Positions 1-8,424 of a DNA stretch of 45,600 nt are shown here, piece after piece. The first letter of the stretch is position 1, and the number at the start of each line of letters is the position of its first letter. Both the position numbers and the translations under genes were made by a program. This DNA comes from Synechococcus sp. UW140 (GTDB taxonomy: Bacteria; Cyanobacteriota; Cyanobacteriia; PCC-6307; Cyanobiaceae): assembly GCA_945877115.1 (NCBI GenBank), contig CAMCQR010000007.1:1-45600 (forward strand), in the 5' to 3' direction. The notes below the pieces were generated by a model, which was given only the letters and a program-made list of their open reading frames with translations, did no database searches and was not told where the DNA came from.

Positions 1-765
1 ATACAAGCAATCTGCAAAATAATAATGAGTAACCTGACTCCACCGGCTGGCTTCGCGATTTGCAACATGCTCCCCACCATGAAGTAAATTGGCATGCCAT
101 ATAAGTACTTGGCCTCGTTTAGGTAAAAATGAATGCTGAGAATAACCATTATTCCTGATAGCATCACGCCAGCTCTCCTCAAAAAACCTTTGTGGATGCT
201 CCTCCATCGCCACGAGATCCGGAGTTAGATCAAGACTTGCAGCAGATAGATAGGGCAATCGGTGGCTACCAGGGTAGTAGATTAATGGGCCGCTATCATT
301 CGAAATATCTTCCAAGGCGATCCATACCCCGCACATAAATCCATGAGGGTACGAATGAAAATGAACTGCATCACTATGAAAGTGCTGTTCACTACCAACA
401 GCAAAGTTAAGAGTTTGGAAAGCAAAAGGCTCACGTCCATATAAAACTTGCAAACAATCTAGGATTGGAAATTGCTGAGAGATCATCAATATTTGAAAAT
501 ATTTTTGCCAGCCATCCTGTAGTCGAGGAACACCCTGCTGGCCGCTTTGCCAAGACTGAATTTGAGGCAACATAATCGGAGACAGGACCTCGACAACATC
601 CTGAGTTAAATCATCTATAATGGGATGCTCGAGTTCCAATAAACAAAAGCCATGATCGTGAAGACTTCTTGCCTCACGAGCCCAACGACCAAATTTACCA
701 GCATCGAAAAGTTGTTCGAAATCTGGTCGATCAATAAGAGGTTTGTCAAAGAGATTCAGAGCCAT
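1..765 (-). CDS. PhyH-family Fe(II)/2-oxoglutarate dioxygenase, 3' end outside window
   Basis: I translated 255 codons without a stop from an ATG at 765 to the window edge, so the C-terminus is missing. The protein looks like a phytanoyl-CoA dioxygenase (PhyH) family oxygenase. Its iron ligands fit H130-x-D132 and the distal H229, and R241 fits the 2-oxoglutarate-binding arginine. The stretch around 158-168 (SGPLIYYPGSH) is typical of the family. The start codon shares one base with the stop of the upstream glycosyltransferase (TAATG), so translation is probably coupled. It is the last visible gene of a capsule export operon. It may hydroxylate a sugar, a lipid or a small precursor, but the substrate cannot be read from the sequence. 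The family call is firm and the capsule role is inferred from context. Confidence 0.85.
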   Translation of the reverse strand, partial: MALNLFDKPLIDRPDFEQLFDAGKFGRWAREARSLHDHGFCLLELEHPIIDDLTQDVVEVLSPIMLPQIQSWQSGQQGVPRLQDGWQKYFQILMISQQFPILDCLQVLYGREPFAFQTLNFAVGSEQHFHSDAVHFHSYPHGFMCGVWIALEDISNDSGPLIYYPGSHRLPYLSAASLDLTPDLVAMEEHPQRFFEESWRDAIRNNGYSQHSFLPKRGQVLIWHANLLHGGEHVANREASRWSQVTHYYFADCLY

Positions 766-2840
766 TAACCACAACGGGATGAGGGCATAACAACTTCTAG
801 CCCTTTTCGAGCACGAAGAGAAAGAGAAAAATTTTCCTCGATGAGACTTAAATGAGGACTATAAGCGGGATCATTATAAAGCAATTCACCCCAACGATTA
901 ATCATAACGTCACGTTCCCTTTGCCAACGATTATAATCAGCAGGGCGAGTTGGTGAGCCGCGTGACTTAGACTCATGATGGATCAAAACGGAGCTAGGAC
1001 AATAAAGATTGCGATACCCTTCACTTTGCAAACGCAAACACAAATCAATGTCATTATAGTTTACAGCAAGATAATGCTCATCAAAGCCTCCTAACTTAGA
1101 GAATAAGTCCTTCTCTAGTACCATTACGGCACCGGTAACAGCACTAACATTTTGTGATAGCTGCAATCGATTCTGATACCCAGGTTCATCTGCATCAAAA
1201 TATTTGTGTGCATGTCCAGCAACTCCTCCAATACCAAGAATTACGCCGCCATGCTGAACTGTCCCATCATCGAAAAGTAGCTTCGGACCCACAGCTCCAA
1301 TGCTAGGGCGGATAGCATTCGCAACCAAGGGAGAAAGCCAGCCAGGATGTAAGGCCTCAACATCGTTGTTAAGAAAAGCAAGGACTTTTCCGCGGGAATA
1401 TTTTACGGCGTAGTTATTAAGAGCCGAATAATTAAATGGACCTGGCATAGATAATATGATCACATCTTCTCGTGATTTGAGTTTTTTCAATTGTTCAAGA
1501 GCGTCCGGCTGGGTACTACCATTATCAATAATAATAAGTTCTGTAGGAGGATTGCCGTGAGAATATTTCCGTAGAGATTCTAAACAAATCTCAAGAATAG
1601 CTGAATGATCTTTAGTCGGAATAATGATACTAACTAGTGGTTCTGGCTTTGGGAGGGGCCAACAAACCAAATTTCCGTCATTATTTTGTCTCCTAACGTT
1701 AACATTACAACCTAAGCGACGAAGATGCTTCTCAACAATATTTGCTGATGTTAAACATCCTCGCGAGTTAATATCGCATTTAGAGCGGTGGTAAAGCACT
1801 TCAGGAAGATGGATAATTTCGTCTGGATGACATAGAGATGATGCTTCAAGCATTAAAGAGTAGAGAGTAATATCCTCACCTGCATTAGTCAAACTTAAAA
1901 CAGATTGCTTATAAAGGTCTTCTGAAATGAGCCAACAATGAGAATAGCATGGGTCGGAGTATAATAGGTCTGGATTCCAAGCTGGCTTAAATTGGGGACT
2001 ATGACGACGACCATATGTATCGATATGATCTTCATCTGCATAGATTAATCTGGCATTAGGGTGATGCGCTAATGCATAACTTAAGCTTCGCAAAGCATGT
2101 GGTGCTAGTTGATCACCTGACTTGATTGGAAAAATCCAAAAAGAATTAGGAGTAGTTGAATCAACTGGGAACTCATCGACAATCCTAAACAAACCAGATT
2201 TTTGGTTTAACCAAGAACTCATAGATAAATCTTTTAAAACTGATTCATGTCCATCACACCAAAACCACAGTTTTATACTTAAAGCAGGGCAACTGTTAGG
2301 AGATATCGCTGGACTTAATCTCTTAGTTTGTTCATGCATAAGCCAGGGCAATTCCACATATTCAATCCAAGAGTCATAATTAATCAGTGAGTATTGAGAG
2401 CGCGAAAGAACACGATTATAGTCACGCCATTGTATCCTTGGAGATATTTGTTTGTGAGGCAATCTAGCTTCATAATGATGATGAAAACGATTAAGTTTAC
2501 GCCTCATAAGCTGTCTGCGGCGAATCGGCAAAAGGGGAATCAATCTTAAACCAGTTAGCGTAAATAAGCCATTAGTACCACTAAGAATGAGGCGAATTTC
2601 ATTTTGATTTTTTCTAATACGAACGATCCGTCGACGCCAAATGCCAGAAGCTAGTTGAAGCCCCATAAATCCATTAAATAAAGAAAAACAACGCTTTTGT
2701 TCAGAAATCCACAGTACACTAAGGATATACCATCCTGATCTTGGCGCAGGATTAAGTAAAAAGACCCTACCACTGGATTCAGGGGATATAGACCAGTCAC
2801 TTAATATAAATATACCCAAGAAACGACGCAATAAACTCAC
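765..2840 (-). CDS. Large GT2-type glycosyltransferase of the capsule operon
   Basis: This 691-aa protein has a clear C-terminal glycosyltransferase family 2 (GT-A) domain from about residue 400. It opens with VSIIIPTKD and has the nucleotide-sugar motif LNNDVE and a later FDEHY...NDIDLCLRL segment. A second, more degenerate GT2-like stretch lies near residues 255-300 (YADEDHID, then FKPAWNPDLL). That pairing is common in large cyanobacterial and rhamnan-type glycosyltransferases. The first ~200 residues match nothing I recognise. The start is GTG at 2840, overlapping the kpsE stop by 4 bases (GTGA). It probably adds one or more sugars to the capsule repeat in the cytoplasm. Donor and linkage are unknown. 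Confidence 0.88.
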   Translation of the reverse strand: MSLLRRFLGIFILSDWSISPESSGRVFLLNPAPRSGWYILSVLWISEQKRCFSLFNGFMGLQLASGIWRRRIVRIRKNQNEIRLILSGTNGLFTLTGLRLIPLLPIRRRQLMRRKLNRFHHHYEARLPHKQISPRIQWRDYNRVLSRSQYSLINYDSWIEYVELPWLMHEQTKRLSPAISPNSCPALSIKLWFWCDGHESVLKDLSMSSWLNQKSGLFRIVDEFPVDSTTPNSFWIFPIKSGDQLAPHALRSLSYALAHHPNARLIYADEDHIDTYGRRHSPQFKPAWNPDLLYSDPCYSHCWLISEDLYKQSVLSLTNAGEDITLYSLMLEASSLCHPDEIIHLPEVLYHRSKCDINSRGCLTSANIVEKHLRRLGCNVNVRRQNNDGNLVCWPLPKPEPLVSIIIPTKDHSAILEICLESLRKYSHGNPPTELIIIDNGSTQPDALEQLKKLKSREDVIILSMPGPFNYSALNNYAVKYSRGKVLAFLNNDVEALHPGWLSPLVANAIRPSIGAVGPKLLFDDGTVQHGGVILGIGGVAGHAHKYFDADEPGYQNRLQLSQNVSAVTGAVMVLEKDLFSKLGGFDEHYLAVNYNDIDLCLRLQSEGYRNLYCPSSVLIHHESKSRGSPTRPADYNRWQRERDVMINRWGELLYNDPAYSPHLSLIEENFSLSLRARKGLEVVMPSSRCG

Positions 2841-4048
2841 TGCCGATGACTGGCCTGCATGCCAAGGACAAATTTAGTAAGACTTAAGCCAACTGCACAT
2901 GAAGCCAAAACTGTAAAAAATCCTTTACTGCGCCAACTATTGTCGGGGTCCTCAGGCAATTGGGGAGCCGACAATAGTGCCATAAATTTTTGCTGGCGAC
3001 GACTTTCAATTCTTGCTTTTTCAACAGCACTCAAAGCTAACTTATAACTATCTGTATTAAAAGTAACTTCAGAATCAAGTTTAACAAGGTCAGAAGCCGT
3101 CCTGTTGAAATCAAGTCCTTTACTTGAAAGGACTGTCTTACGTTCAATCTCAATTTGTTTTTCCAATTCCTTGATCTGATCAGATACTGAAACCATTTCC
3201 GGTTCATTAGTATCTCGGAATTGAAGCTTCATGGTAGCCAAGTCAACACGTAACTGAACCAGTTTCTCTTGAAGTTTACTTATTGTTTGACTGGCTAAAT
3301 CAGCTTCGAGTTTGGGATCAATAACAGAATTTTTATTTCGATAATCAAGAAGATTACCTTTAGATTGCTCTAATTTAGAACGAGCTCGCCGAAGTTCTTC
3401 TTCAGCGAAGCCTAACTGCTTAAGACTTATATCTTGATTAAGGCGATTTACAAACTGCTCACTCGTTGCCAGCATGAATCTGTTGAGATCGAGCGATGCC
3501 TGTGGAGTTAATCCAACAGTACGCAACACAACTGCTCCAGATAACTCATCAAGACTAACGGCAACCTGCTTTTTGAAGAACTTTAAACGCTGCTCCTTAC
3601 TTGATCCCTTTTTTAAGCCAGAAAATGGATCAAGTCGATTAGGGGCATATGCTGTCTCAAGGTTGTAAGTTCGGTTAAGATCGTGGAGAACTTGAGGAGA
3701 TTGAAGATAGGTTTTTAGATAACGTCCGTCTTCAATGGAAGCTTGATTTGTCCTTCCCAAGAGATTTGCCAATCCAGACCCTCCACTAGACATCTCGGAA
3801 TCTTCTGCTTTACGTATAACAAAATCAGATCTAGTTACGTATCGATTGGCAGCAATCGAATAAAAGTAAATAGCTGAGCCAATAACTGGAATAATTAGCA
3901 ACTGAGATATGGAAAGTTTATTAACAATGCCAAATCTTTTCCGAGGGATTTTAGGTGAAGAAACGATTAAATCTGAAACTTCGTTGTTATCATCAGTCTT
4001 GCGCAGTAAAAACTTATTTAAAGGATTGGCATTGTCAACGTCAATCAT
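2837..4048 (-). CDS. kpsE: Capsule export inner-membrane protein, KpsE/BexC/CtrB family
   Basis: This 403-aa polysaccharide co-polymerase-type protein spans the inner membrane and periplasm. It couples a KpsMT-type ABC transporter to the outer-membrane export channel. One transmembrane segment lies near 47-66 and a second near 376-396. Between them is a long periplasmic region with a charged heptad-like coiled coil (about 195-330). The segment YVTRSDFVIR after the first membrane helix is typical of KpsE/CtrB/BexC. The ATG at 4048 follows kpsT by 51 bases, and its stop overlaps the next gene. The matching OPX partner is probably the gene ending at 13639. Confidence 0.9.
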   Translation of the reverse strand: MIDVDNANPLNKFLLRKTDDNNEVSDLIVSSPKIPRKRFGIVNKLSISQLLIIPVIGSAIYFYSIAANRYVTRSDFVIRKAEDSEMSSGGSGLANLLGRTNQASIEDGRYLKTYLQSPQVLHDLNRTYNLETAYAPNRLDPFSGLKKGSSKEQRLKFFKKQVAVSLDELSGAVVLRTVGLTPQASLDLNRFMLATSEQFVNRLNQDISLKQLGFAEEELRRARSKLEQSKGNLLDYRNKNSVIDPKLEADLASQTISKLQEKLVQLRVDLATMKLQFRDTNEPEMVSVSDQIKELEKQIEIERKTVLSSKGLDFNRTASDLVKLDSEVTFNTDSYKLALSAVEKARIESRRQQKFMALLSAPQLPEDPDNSWRSKGFFTVLASCAVGLSLTKFVLGMQASHRQ

Positions 4049-4099
4049 AATTAAATTAAATGAAGGAAGAAGTCAAGAAAAATTTTTGAAAAACCAAGG

Positions 4100-4774
4100 T
4101 TAGTTCATGGGTTTGCTCAAAAGGCGATCCGTATGAAGGGCGACAGCTTCCTCCAAATTATCATAGATTTCAATTTTACCACCATCAAGCAGAAAAGCTC
4201 GATCGCAATGGAGTTTGAGTCCCCATAGGTTATGATCAACCATGAGAAAATCAGATCGTTTTCTCTTATCTAAAAGTAGTTGTTTACTTTTTTCACGAAA
4301 GCGTTGGTCTCCAGCAGAAGTAACTTCATCTATTAGATACACATCAAAATCAAATGCCATGGAAAGACCGAAGGCTAATCTAGATCTCATGCCACTGGAA
4401 TAAGTTTTAAACGGACGATCAAAATAAACGCCGAGTTCTGCAAACTCTTCAATATAACGTATTCTTTCATTAATGCGATATTTGGGTGAATAAATACGAC
4501 TAACAAATGTTACGTTTTCTCGACCAGTTAAGCTACCTTGGAAACCACCTACTAGACCGACGGGCCAAGAAATACTGGCGTCAGACTCAATAACACCAGA
4601 ATCCGGAACATCTGTCCCACCAAGAATTCTTAATAACGTACTTTTCCCCGCACCATTGGCTCCTAATATCGCAATTGATTCTCCGCTATGTATATCAAAG
4701 TCTATATTATTGAGAATGGTAGCTTTTTTACCATTATAAGTATAAGTTTTAGTGAGGCCTCGAACTTTGATCAT
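4100..4774 (-). CDS. kpsT: Capsule polysaccharide ABC transporter ATP-binding protein KpsT
   Basis: This 224-aa ABC ATPase has Walker A GANGAGKST at 38-46, the signature SSGMR at 126-130 and Walker B VYLIDEV near 145-151. The atypical signature YSSGMRSRLAF and the short length match the KpsT/BexA/CtrD subfamily, which energises export of lipid-linked capsular polysaccharide. It lies directly downstream of the permease gene, with 3 bases between the kpsM stop and this ATG. No extra C-terminal carbohydrate-binding domain of the Wzt type is present, so export is probably of the KpsT type rather than the O-antigen type. Confidence 0.93.
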   Translation of the reverse strand: MIKVRGLTKTYTYNGKKATILNNIDFDIHSGESIAILGANGAGKSTLLRILGGTDVPDSGVIESDASISWPVGLVGGFQGSLTGRENVTFVSRIYSPKYRINERIRYIEEFAELGVYFDRPFKTYSSGMRSRLAFGLSMAFDFDVYLIDEVTSAGDQRFREKSKQLLLDKRKRSDFLMVDHNLWGLKLHCDRAFLLDGGKIEIYDNLEEAVALHTDRLLSKPMN

Positions 4775-4777
4775 GAT

Positions 4778-5653
4778 TTAAAGAGTGAGGAGGGATTTTT
4801 CATTGTTATAGTATATCCACAGTGCAAGAGTTACACCAATAATAGCACAAATTAAAGCATAGGAAAGACTAGCATCAGGCGTAAAATAATCATCGCTCAT
4901 AGACTTTCTATTTAATTCAATTGCATGCATTAAAGGATTCCATACGAAAAAAAATCTGGTCCATGGTGGTAGAAGCCAATACCTGAAAGGTACTCCAGAA
5001 GAGAACCAAAGTACTCTAGGAATCCAAAATGCTGCTTGCTGAAAAGCAGGCGCAATATGGCATAACACCATAAATATTAATCCCATGGAAAACCCATAAA
5101 CAGCCATAAGCAAGATAGTGATAAAGAAAAGACCTATATCACTCATGTAAATATTATCGAGATAGATCCATGTAAAAAAACATATTACAAGAAAACAGCA
5201 GGTATAAAGTCCAGTTTCACAAATAGACCGTGCTATAACAGTATCGATAGGTTTGACTGGGCGGTAAAAAAGCAATGCTTCATTAGCATCCATAGCGTTG
5301 ATAGATCGAACTACTATCTGACTAAAAATTGTAAAAAGAATTGTTCCAGAAGCCAAAAAAAGAAATACATTTAAGCTACCACCGCGGTTCAAATTAACCG
5401 AGGCAAGAAATATCATCCAGATCAGAATCAACCCAAGGGGTTGTATCAATACTCCTAAAAAGCCACCCTTAACGTTACTTACACGAGTTCGTAGTTCACG
5501 ATAAACAAGTGCATCGACTACTCTCCATTGCACTCTCCATCCACTGACACCAGGTAAACCATCCTTGTTTATACCCGTAGGGTATTCTCTATCGAGAGAA
5601 TCAGAATCAAAAGAATTTTGCTTTGGTCCCAAGGGATTTAAGATGGGCTTCAA
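4778..5653 (-). CDS. kpsM: Capsule polysaccharide ABC transporter permease KpsM
   Basis: This 291-aa ABC-2 type permease has about six hydrophobic segments, starting near residue 64 (FLGVLIQPLGLILIWMIFLA). The preceding YRELRTRVSNVKGG is the usual cytoplasmic entry of KpsM/BexB/CtrC proteins. It forms the inner-membrane channel with KpsT. The longest frame starts with TTG at 5653 and gives a roughly 50-residue hydrophilic N-terminal extension compared with enterobacterial KpsM, so the true start is uncertain. A downstream GTG at the VSGWRVQW segment would give a more usual length. The gene lies 23 bases after the DUF1997-like gene. Confidence 0.9.
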   Translation of the reverse strand: MKPILNPLGPKQNSFDSDSLDREYPTGINKDGLPGVSGWRVQWRVVDALVYRELRTRVSNVKGGFLGVLIQPLGLILIWMIFLASVNLNRGGSLNVFLFLASGTILFTIFSQIVVRSINAMDANEALLFYRPVKPIDTVIARSICETGLYTCCFLVICFFTWIYLDNIYMSDIGLFFITILLMAVYGFSMGLIFMVLCHIAPAFQQAAFWIPRVLWFSSGVPFRYWLLPPWTRFFFVWNPLMHAIELNRKSMSDDYFTPDASLSYALICAIIGVTLALWIYYNNEKSLLTL

Positions 5654-5676
5654 ACAAGTTTACCAGATTTCCCTGA

Positions 5677-6240
5677 TCAGCCCGAAATCGTTTGCCACCA
5701 ACGATCCACATCTCTAACCAGCCCCCTACGTAAACGACGTTCAATCCGATCAAGGGCCTGCTCCAAGGCCATCTCTCCCAGCCAACGAGCTGGTTTCCAT
5801 GAAACCTGAGATGAATTTAATACTACTTTGGCAAAACCAACGAAACCGATATCACAACCTTCTTCATAAAGTGTTAAATTTGCATAGAGCTGAAAACGTA
5901 TAAATTTCTGCCAACTCCCCAAGCCATCAATTTTGCAAACTTTACTACTCAAGTATAATCCTGTAGCTTTCGAAACAGCCTCAAAATGAAGTTCAGGACT
6001 CAGGCAAAATGTTAATAAATAGAAAGGGGCAGATCGATAGATGAATAAACTAGCTCCATCCACTTGCAGAAAAGGACCTTGAAGTCGTTCTGGTGATAAG
6101 AGACAGCCCATAATCCTATCTGCCTGATCCAAATAGTCATAAAGATTGCTCATTCTATTGGGCAATACTCCTGGTAAATTAACAGAAATTTTTATATAAC
6201 GCTCTCGACTCCACTCGGTAGAAAATCCTTTCTTCAACAT
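5677..6240 (-). CDS. DUF1997-like protein, first gene of capsule operon
   Basis: This 187-aa soluble protein resembles the cyanobacterial DUF1997 family, whose function is not established. The resemblance rests on an N-terminal YLDQADRIMGCLLSPERLQ segment, alternating beta-strand-like stretches in the middle, and a basic C-terminus ending in a helix with ERRLRRGLVRDVDRWW. There is no signal peptide or membrane helix. It has an ATG at 6240 and is the first gene of the leftward operon leading into kpsM-kpsT-kpsE. It is divergent from kpsC across only 35 bases. Membership in a capsule operon hints at a role in handling the lipid or glycan, but that is inference. The family call is moderate. Confidence 0.75.
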   Translation of the reverse strand: MLKKGFSTEWSRERYIKISVNLPGVLPNRMSNLYDYLDQADRIMGCLLSPERLQGPFLQVDGASLFIYRSAPFYLLTFCLSPELHFEAVSKATGLYLSSKVCKIDGLGSWQKFIRFQLYANLTLYEEGCDIGFVGFAKVVLNSSQVSWKPARWLGEMALEQALDRIERRLRRGLVRDVDRWWQTISG

Positions 6241-6275
6241 CAGACTGGTATGTTAATCTAGAGCATAGCTTAGTT
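6241..6275. promoter_or_regulatory. Divergent intergenic region between the two capsule operons
   Basis: Only 35 bases separate the start of the leftward kps operon (ATG at 6240) from the GTG chosen for kpsC (6276). Using the ATG at 6294 would widen it to 53 bases. The stretch is AT-rich and must hold or overlap promoters for both directions. I could not assign a convincing -35/-10 pair. Close divergent spacing suggests shared regulation. Confidence 0.4.
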
Positions 6276-8384
6276 GTGAACAAGAGTACGCCAATGGATC
6301 GGCTTAACACTTATCAATCAGTGGAAGGCCAGGACTGCCTCCAGCTTCCCCCGCTTTTGGGCGTTCCTAATAGAGCAATGGGTAAACTTGCCACTCTTGA
6401 TGCGCTTCTATGTCCATCAAAGCTAGTTAAGGGGTCTCAAGCTTGTCGTCACAAGTCCCTTGATGCCGTATTGGCCTGGGGTCGAAAACCATCTGGAATT
6501 ACATCTGAAAGAATTGCCAATGCACGAGGGCTACCGATATGGCGTTGTGAAGATGGTTTCCTACGTTCCATCGGTCTTGGAGTTGACGATCCGCCTCTTT
6601 CATTACTGTTAGATGATACTGGTGTTCATTATGATGCCAAACTACCAAATCGTCTTGAGAAACTAATTAGCAAATCTATAACTGCTGATCAATATCATAG
6701 AACTCAAGCACTATGTTCGCTATGGTGTGAAATGCGAGTAAGTAAGTACAATAAGTCTCCAGAAACAAATGTCCCCGACGAACCTTTTATCTTAGTAGTT
6801 GATCAAACAGCAGGCGATCTTTCAATCAAAGGTGGATTAGCTGAAGCAAGCTCTTTTCAAACAATGCTCCTGGAAGCGCGGTTGGCTTACCCCCAAACTC
6901 TAATAATCATTAAAATCCATCCAGATGTTGCTTGTGGCCGAAAAAAAGGACACTTTTTACCTGCAGAATTTATGGATTCAAAATTGAGATTCAGCACTGA
7001 TGGTGGCCATCCAACTGCCCTTCTAGAAAGAGCCGAAGCTGTATATGTAGTTAGTTCTCAGCTTGGTTTTGAAGCGTTACTCTGGGGACGGCCTGTGCAT
7101 TGTTTTGGCATGCCATTCTACGCAGGATGGGGACTCACCAACGACAAACTACAAGCACCTCTTCGCCGTAAGGAATTCCAACCAACTCTTGAGCAACTAG
7201 TCCATGCCTGTTTAATAGCATACCCACGCTATATTGATCCCCATAAATATTTACCTTGTACTCCAGAAAAGTTAATTAGATGTATCGGACTTCAAAGGCG
7301 AAAATACTTAGAACTACCAAGGCAGATCCAAGCTTTTGGATTCAAACCTTGGAAAAAGCCGATTTTGAAGCGATTTCTATCTGGTTCTGATATAAGCTTT
7401 CGAAACAAGAATAGTAAACCTGCCCAATATTGTGATTCAATGATCATTTGGGGAAGACAACCCGGCTTTGGAGTGGCTGAATTCTTGAAATCTAGACAAA
7501 CTTTAGATTTACCAATTCCCCGACTACTACGCATTGAAGACGGTTTTTTGCGCTCAGTTGGCCTTGGGGCCAATCTAATTGCACCCATCTCCTGGGTAAT
7601 CGACCAGAGTGGCATTTACTACGACTCAAGAAACCCATCCGATCTTGAAGATTATCTAGCTAAGCATGTCTTTACCCAGGAAGAAAAAGAACGTGCAAAA
7701 CAATTTCGTAAGAGACTCGTCAGGGCAAGGTTAACAAAATACAATATCAAGGCGCCGGCTTGGAAGCGACCACAGAACAAGGAGCGAGTGATCTTAGTAC
7801 CTGGTCAGGTTGAAAGTGATGCTTCGATTCGTTATGGAACCATTGATCTACGGCTTAATGAAGATCTTTTACGTGCCGTACGTTCTCTGGAATCAGAAGC
7901 TTGGATTGTATACAAGCCCCATCCCGATGTCGTTGCAGGTCTACGAGGCGGCAACTCCCACTTTAATCAGAAGGAGCATCTATGGGATGAATTGGTTGAA
8001 AATAGTTCGATTGAAGATATGTACGATCAAGTGGATGCTGTTCACGTACTCACTTCCCTAGCTGGATTTGAAGCCATGCTAAGGGGCGTTGAAGTCTACA
8101 CATGGGGTTTGCCTTTTTATGCTGGCTGGGGTCTTACAGAGGATCGATATACATGTCCCAGACGAGGAAGACAATTGAACATTGATGAATTGGTATATGG
8201 GTCTCTTATCCATTACCCCCGCTATGTCAGTCTAAATAGTGGGTTATTCATTGAACCGGAGGAAGCTATAGAAGAACTGCTAGAATGGAAATATTCTTTT
8301 AAATCGGAAATGAGCTGGTGGCAACTTCTCTTTCGCCAGTGGGGAGGGTGGCGAGAACGTATCCTAAGGAACATACAACCATGA
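6276..8384 (+). CDS. kpsC: KpsC-type dual Kdo transferase for the capsule linker
   Basis: This 702-aa protein is built from two homologous modules, as in KpsC/LipA-type capsule proteins. The paired motifs are WGRKPSG/WGRQPGF (about 68 and 390), EDGFLRSIGLG/EDGFLRSVGLG (about 91 and 421), IHPDV/KPHPDVV (about 213 and 546) and FYAGWGLT (about 282 and 614). In E. coli and Neisseria, KpsC alternately adds beta-linked Kdo residues to make the oligo-Kdo linker between phosphatidylglycerol and capsule. The start is GTG at 6276, and an ATG six codons downstream (6294) is equally plausible. The next gene, the KpsS homologue, follows in the same direction. The family call is very strong. Confidence 0.93.
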   Translation: MNKSTPMDRLNTYQSVEGQDCLQLPPLLGVPNRAMGKLATLDALLCPSKLVKGSQACRHKSLDAVLAWGRKPSGITSERIANARGLPIWRCEDGFLRSIGLGVDDPPLSLLLDDTGVHYDAKLPNRLEKLISKSITADQYHRTQALCSLWCEMRVSKYNKSPETNVPDEPFILVVDQTAGDLSIKGGLAEASSFQTMLLEARLAYPQTLIIIKIHPDVACGRKKGHFLPAEFMDSKLRFSTDGGHPTALLERAEAVYVVSSQLGFEALLWGRPVHCFGMPFYAGWGLTNDKLQAPLRRKEFQPTLEQLVHACLIAYPRYIDPHKYLPCTPEKLIRCIGLQRRKYLELPRQIQAFGFKPWKKPILKRFLSGSDISFRNKNSKPAQYCDSMIIWGRQPGFGVAEFLKSRQTLDLPIPRLLRIEDGFLRSVGLGANLIAPISWVIDQSGIYYDSRNPSDLEDYLAKHVFTQEEKERAKQFRKRLVRARLTKYNIKAPAWKRPQNKERVILVPGQVESDASIRYGTIDLRLNEDLLRAVRSLESEAWIVYKPHPDVVAGLRGGNSHFNQKEHLWDELVENSSIEDMYDQVDAVHVLTSLAGFEAMLRGVEVYTWGLPFYAGWGLTEDRYTCPRRGRQLNIDELVYGSLIHYPRYVSLNSGLFIEPEEAIEELLEWKYSFKSEMSWWQLLFRQWGGWRERILRNIQP

Positions 8385-8424
8385 TGGACCTCCTAATATC
8401 TAACAAACATAACAGACGTTGTCG

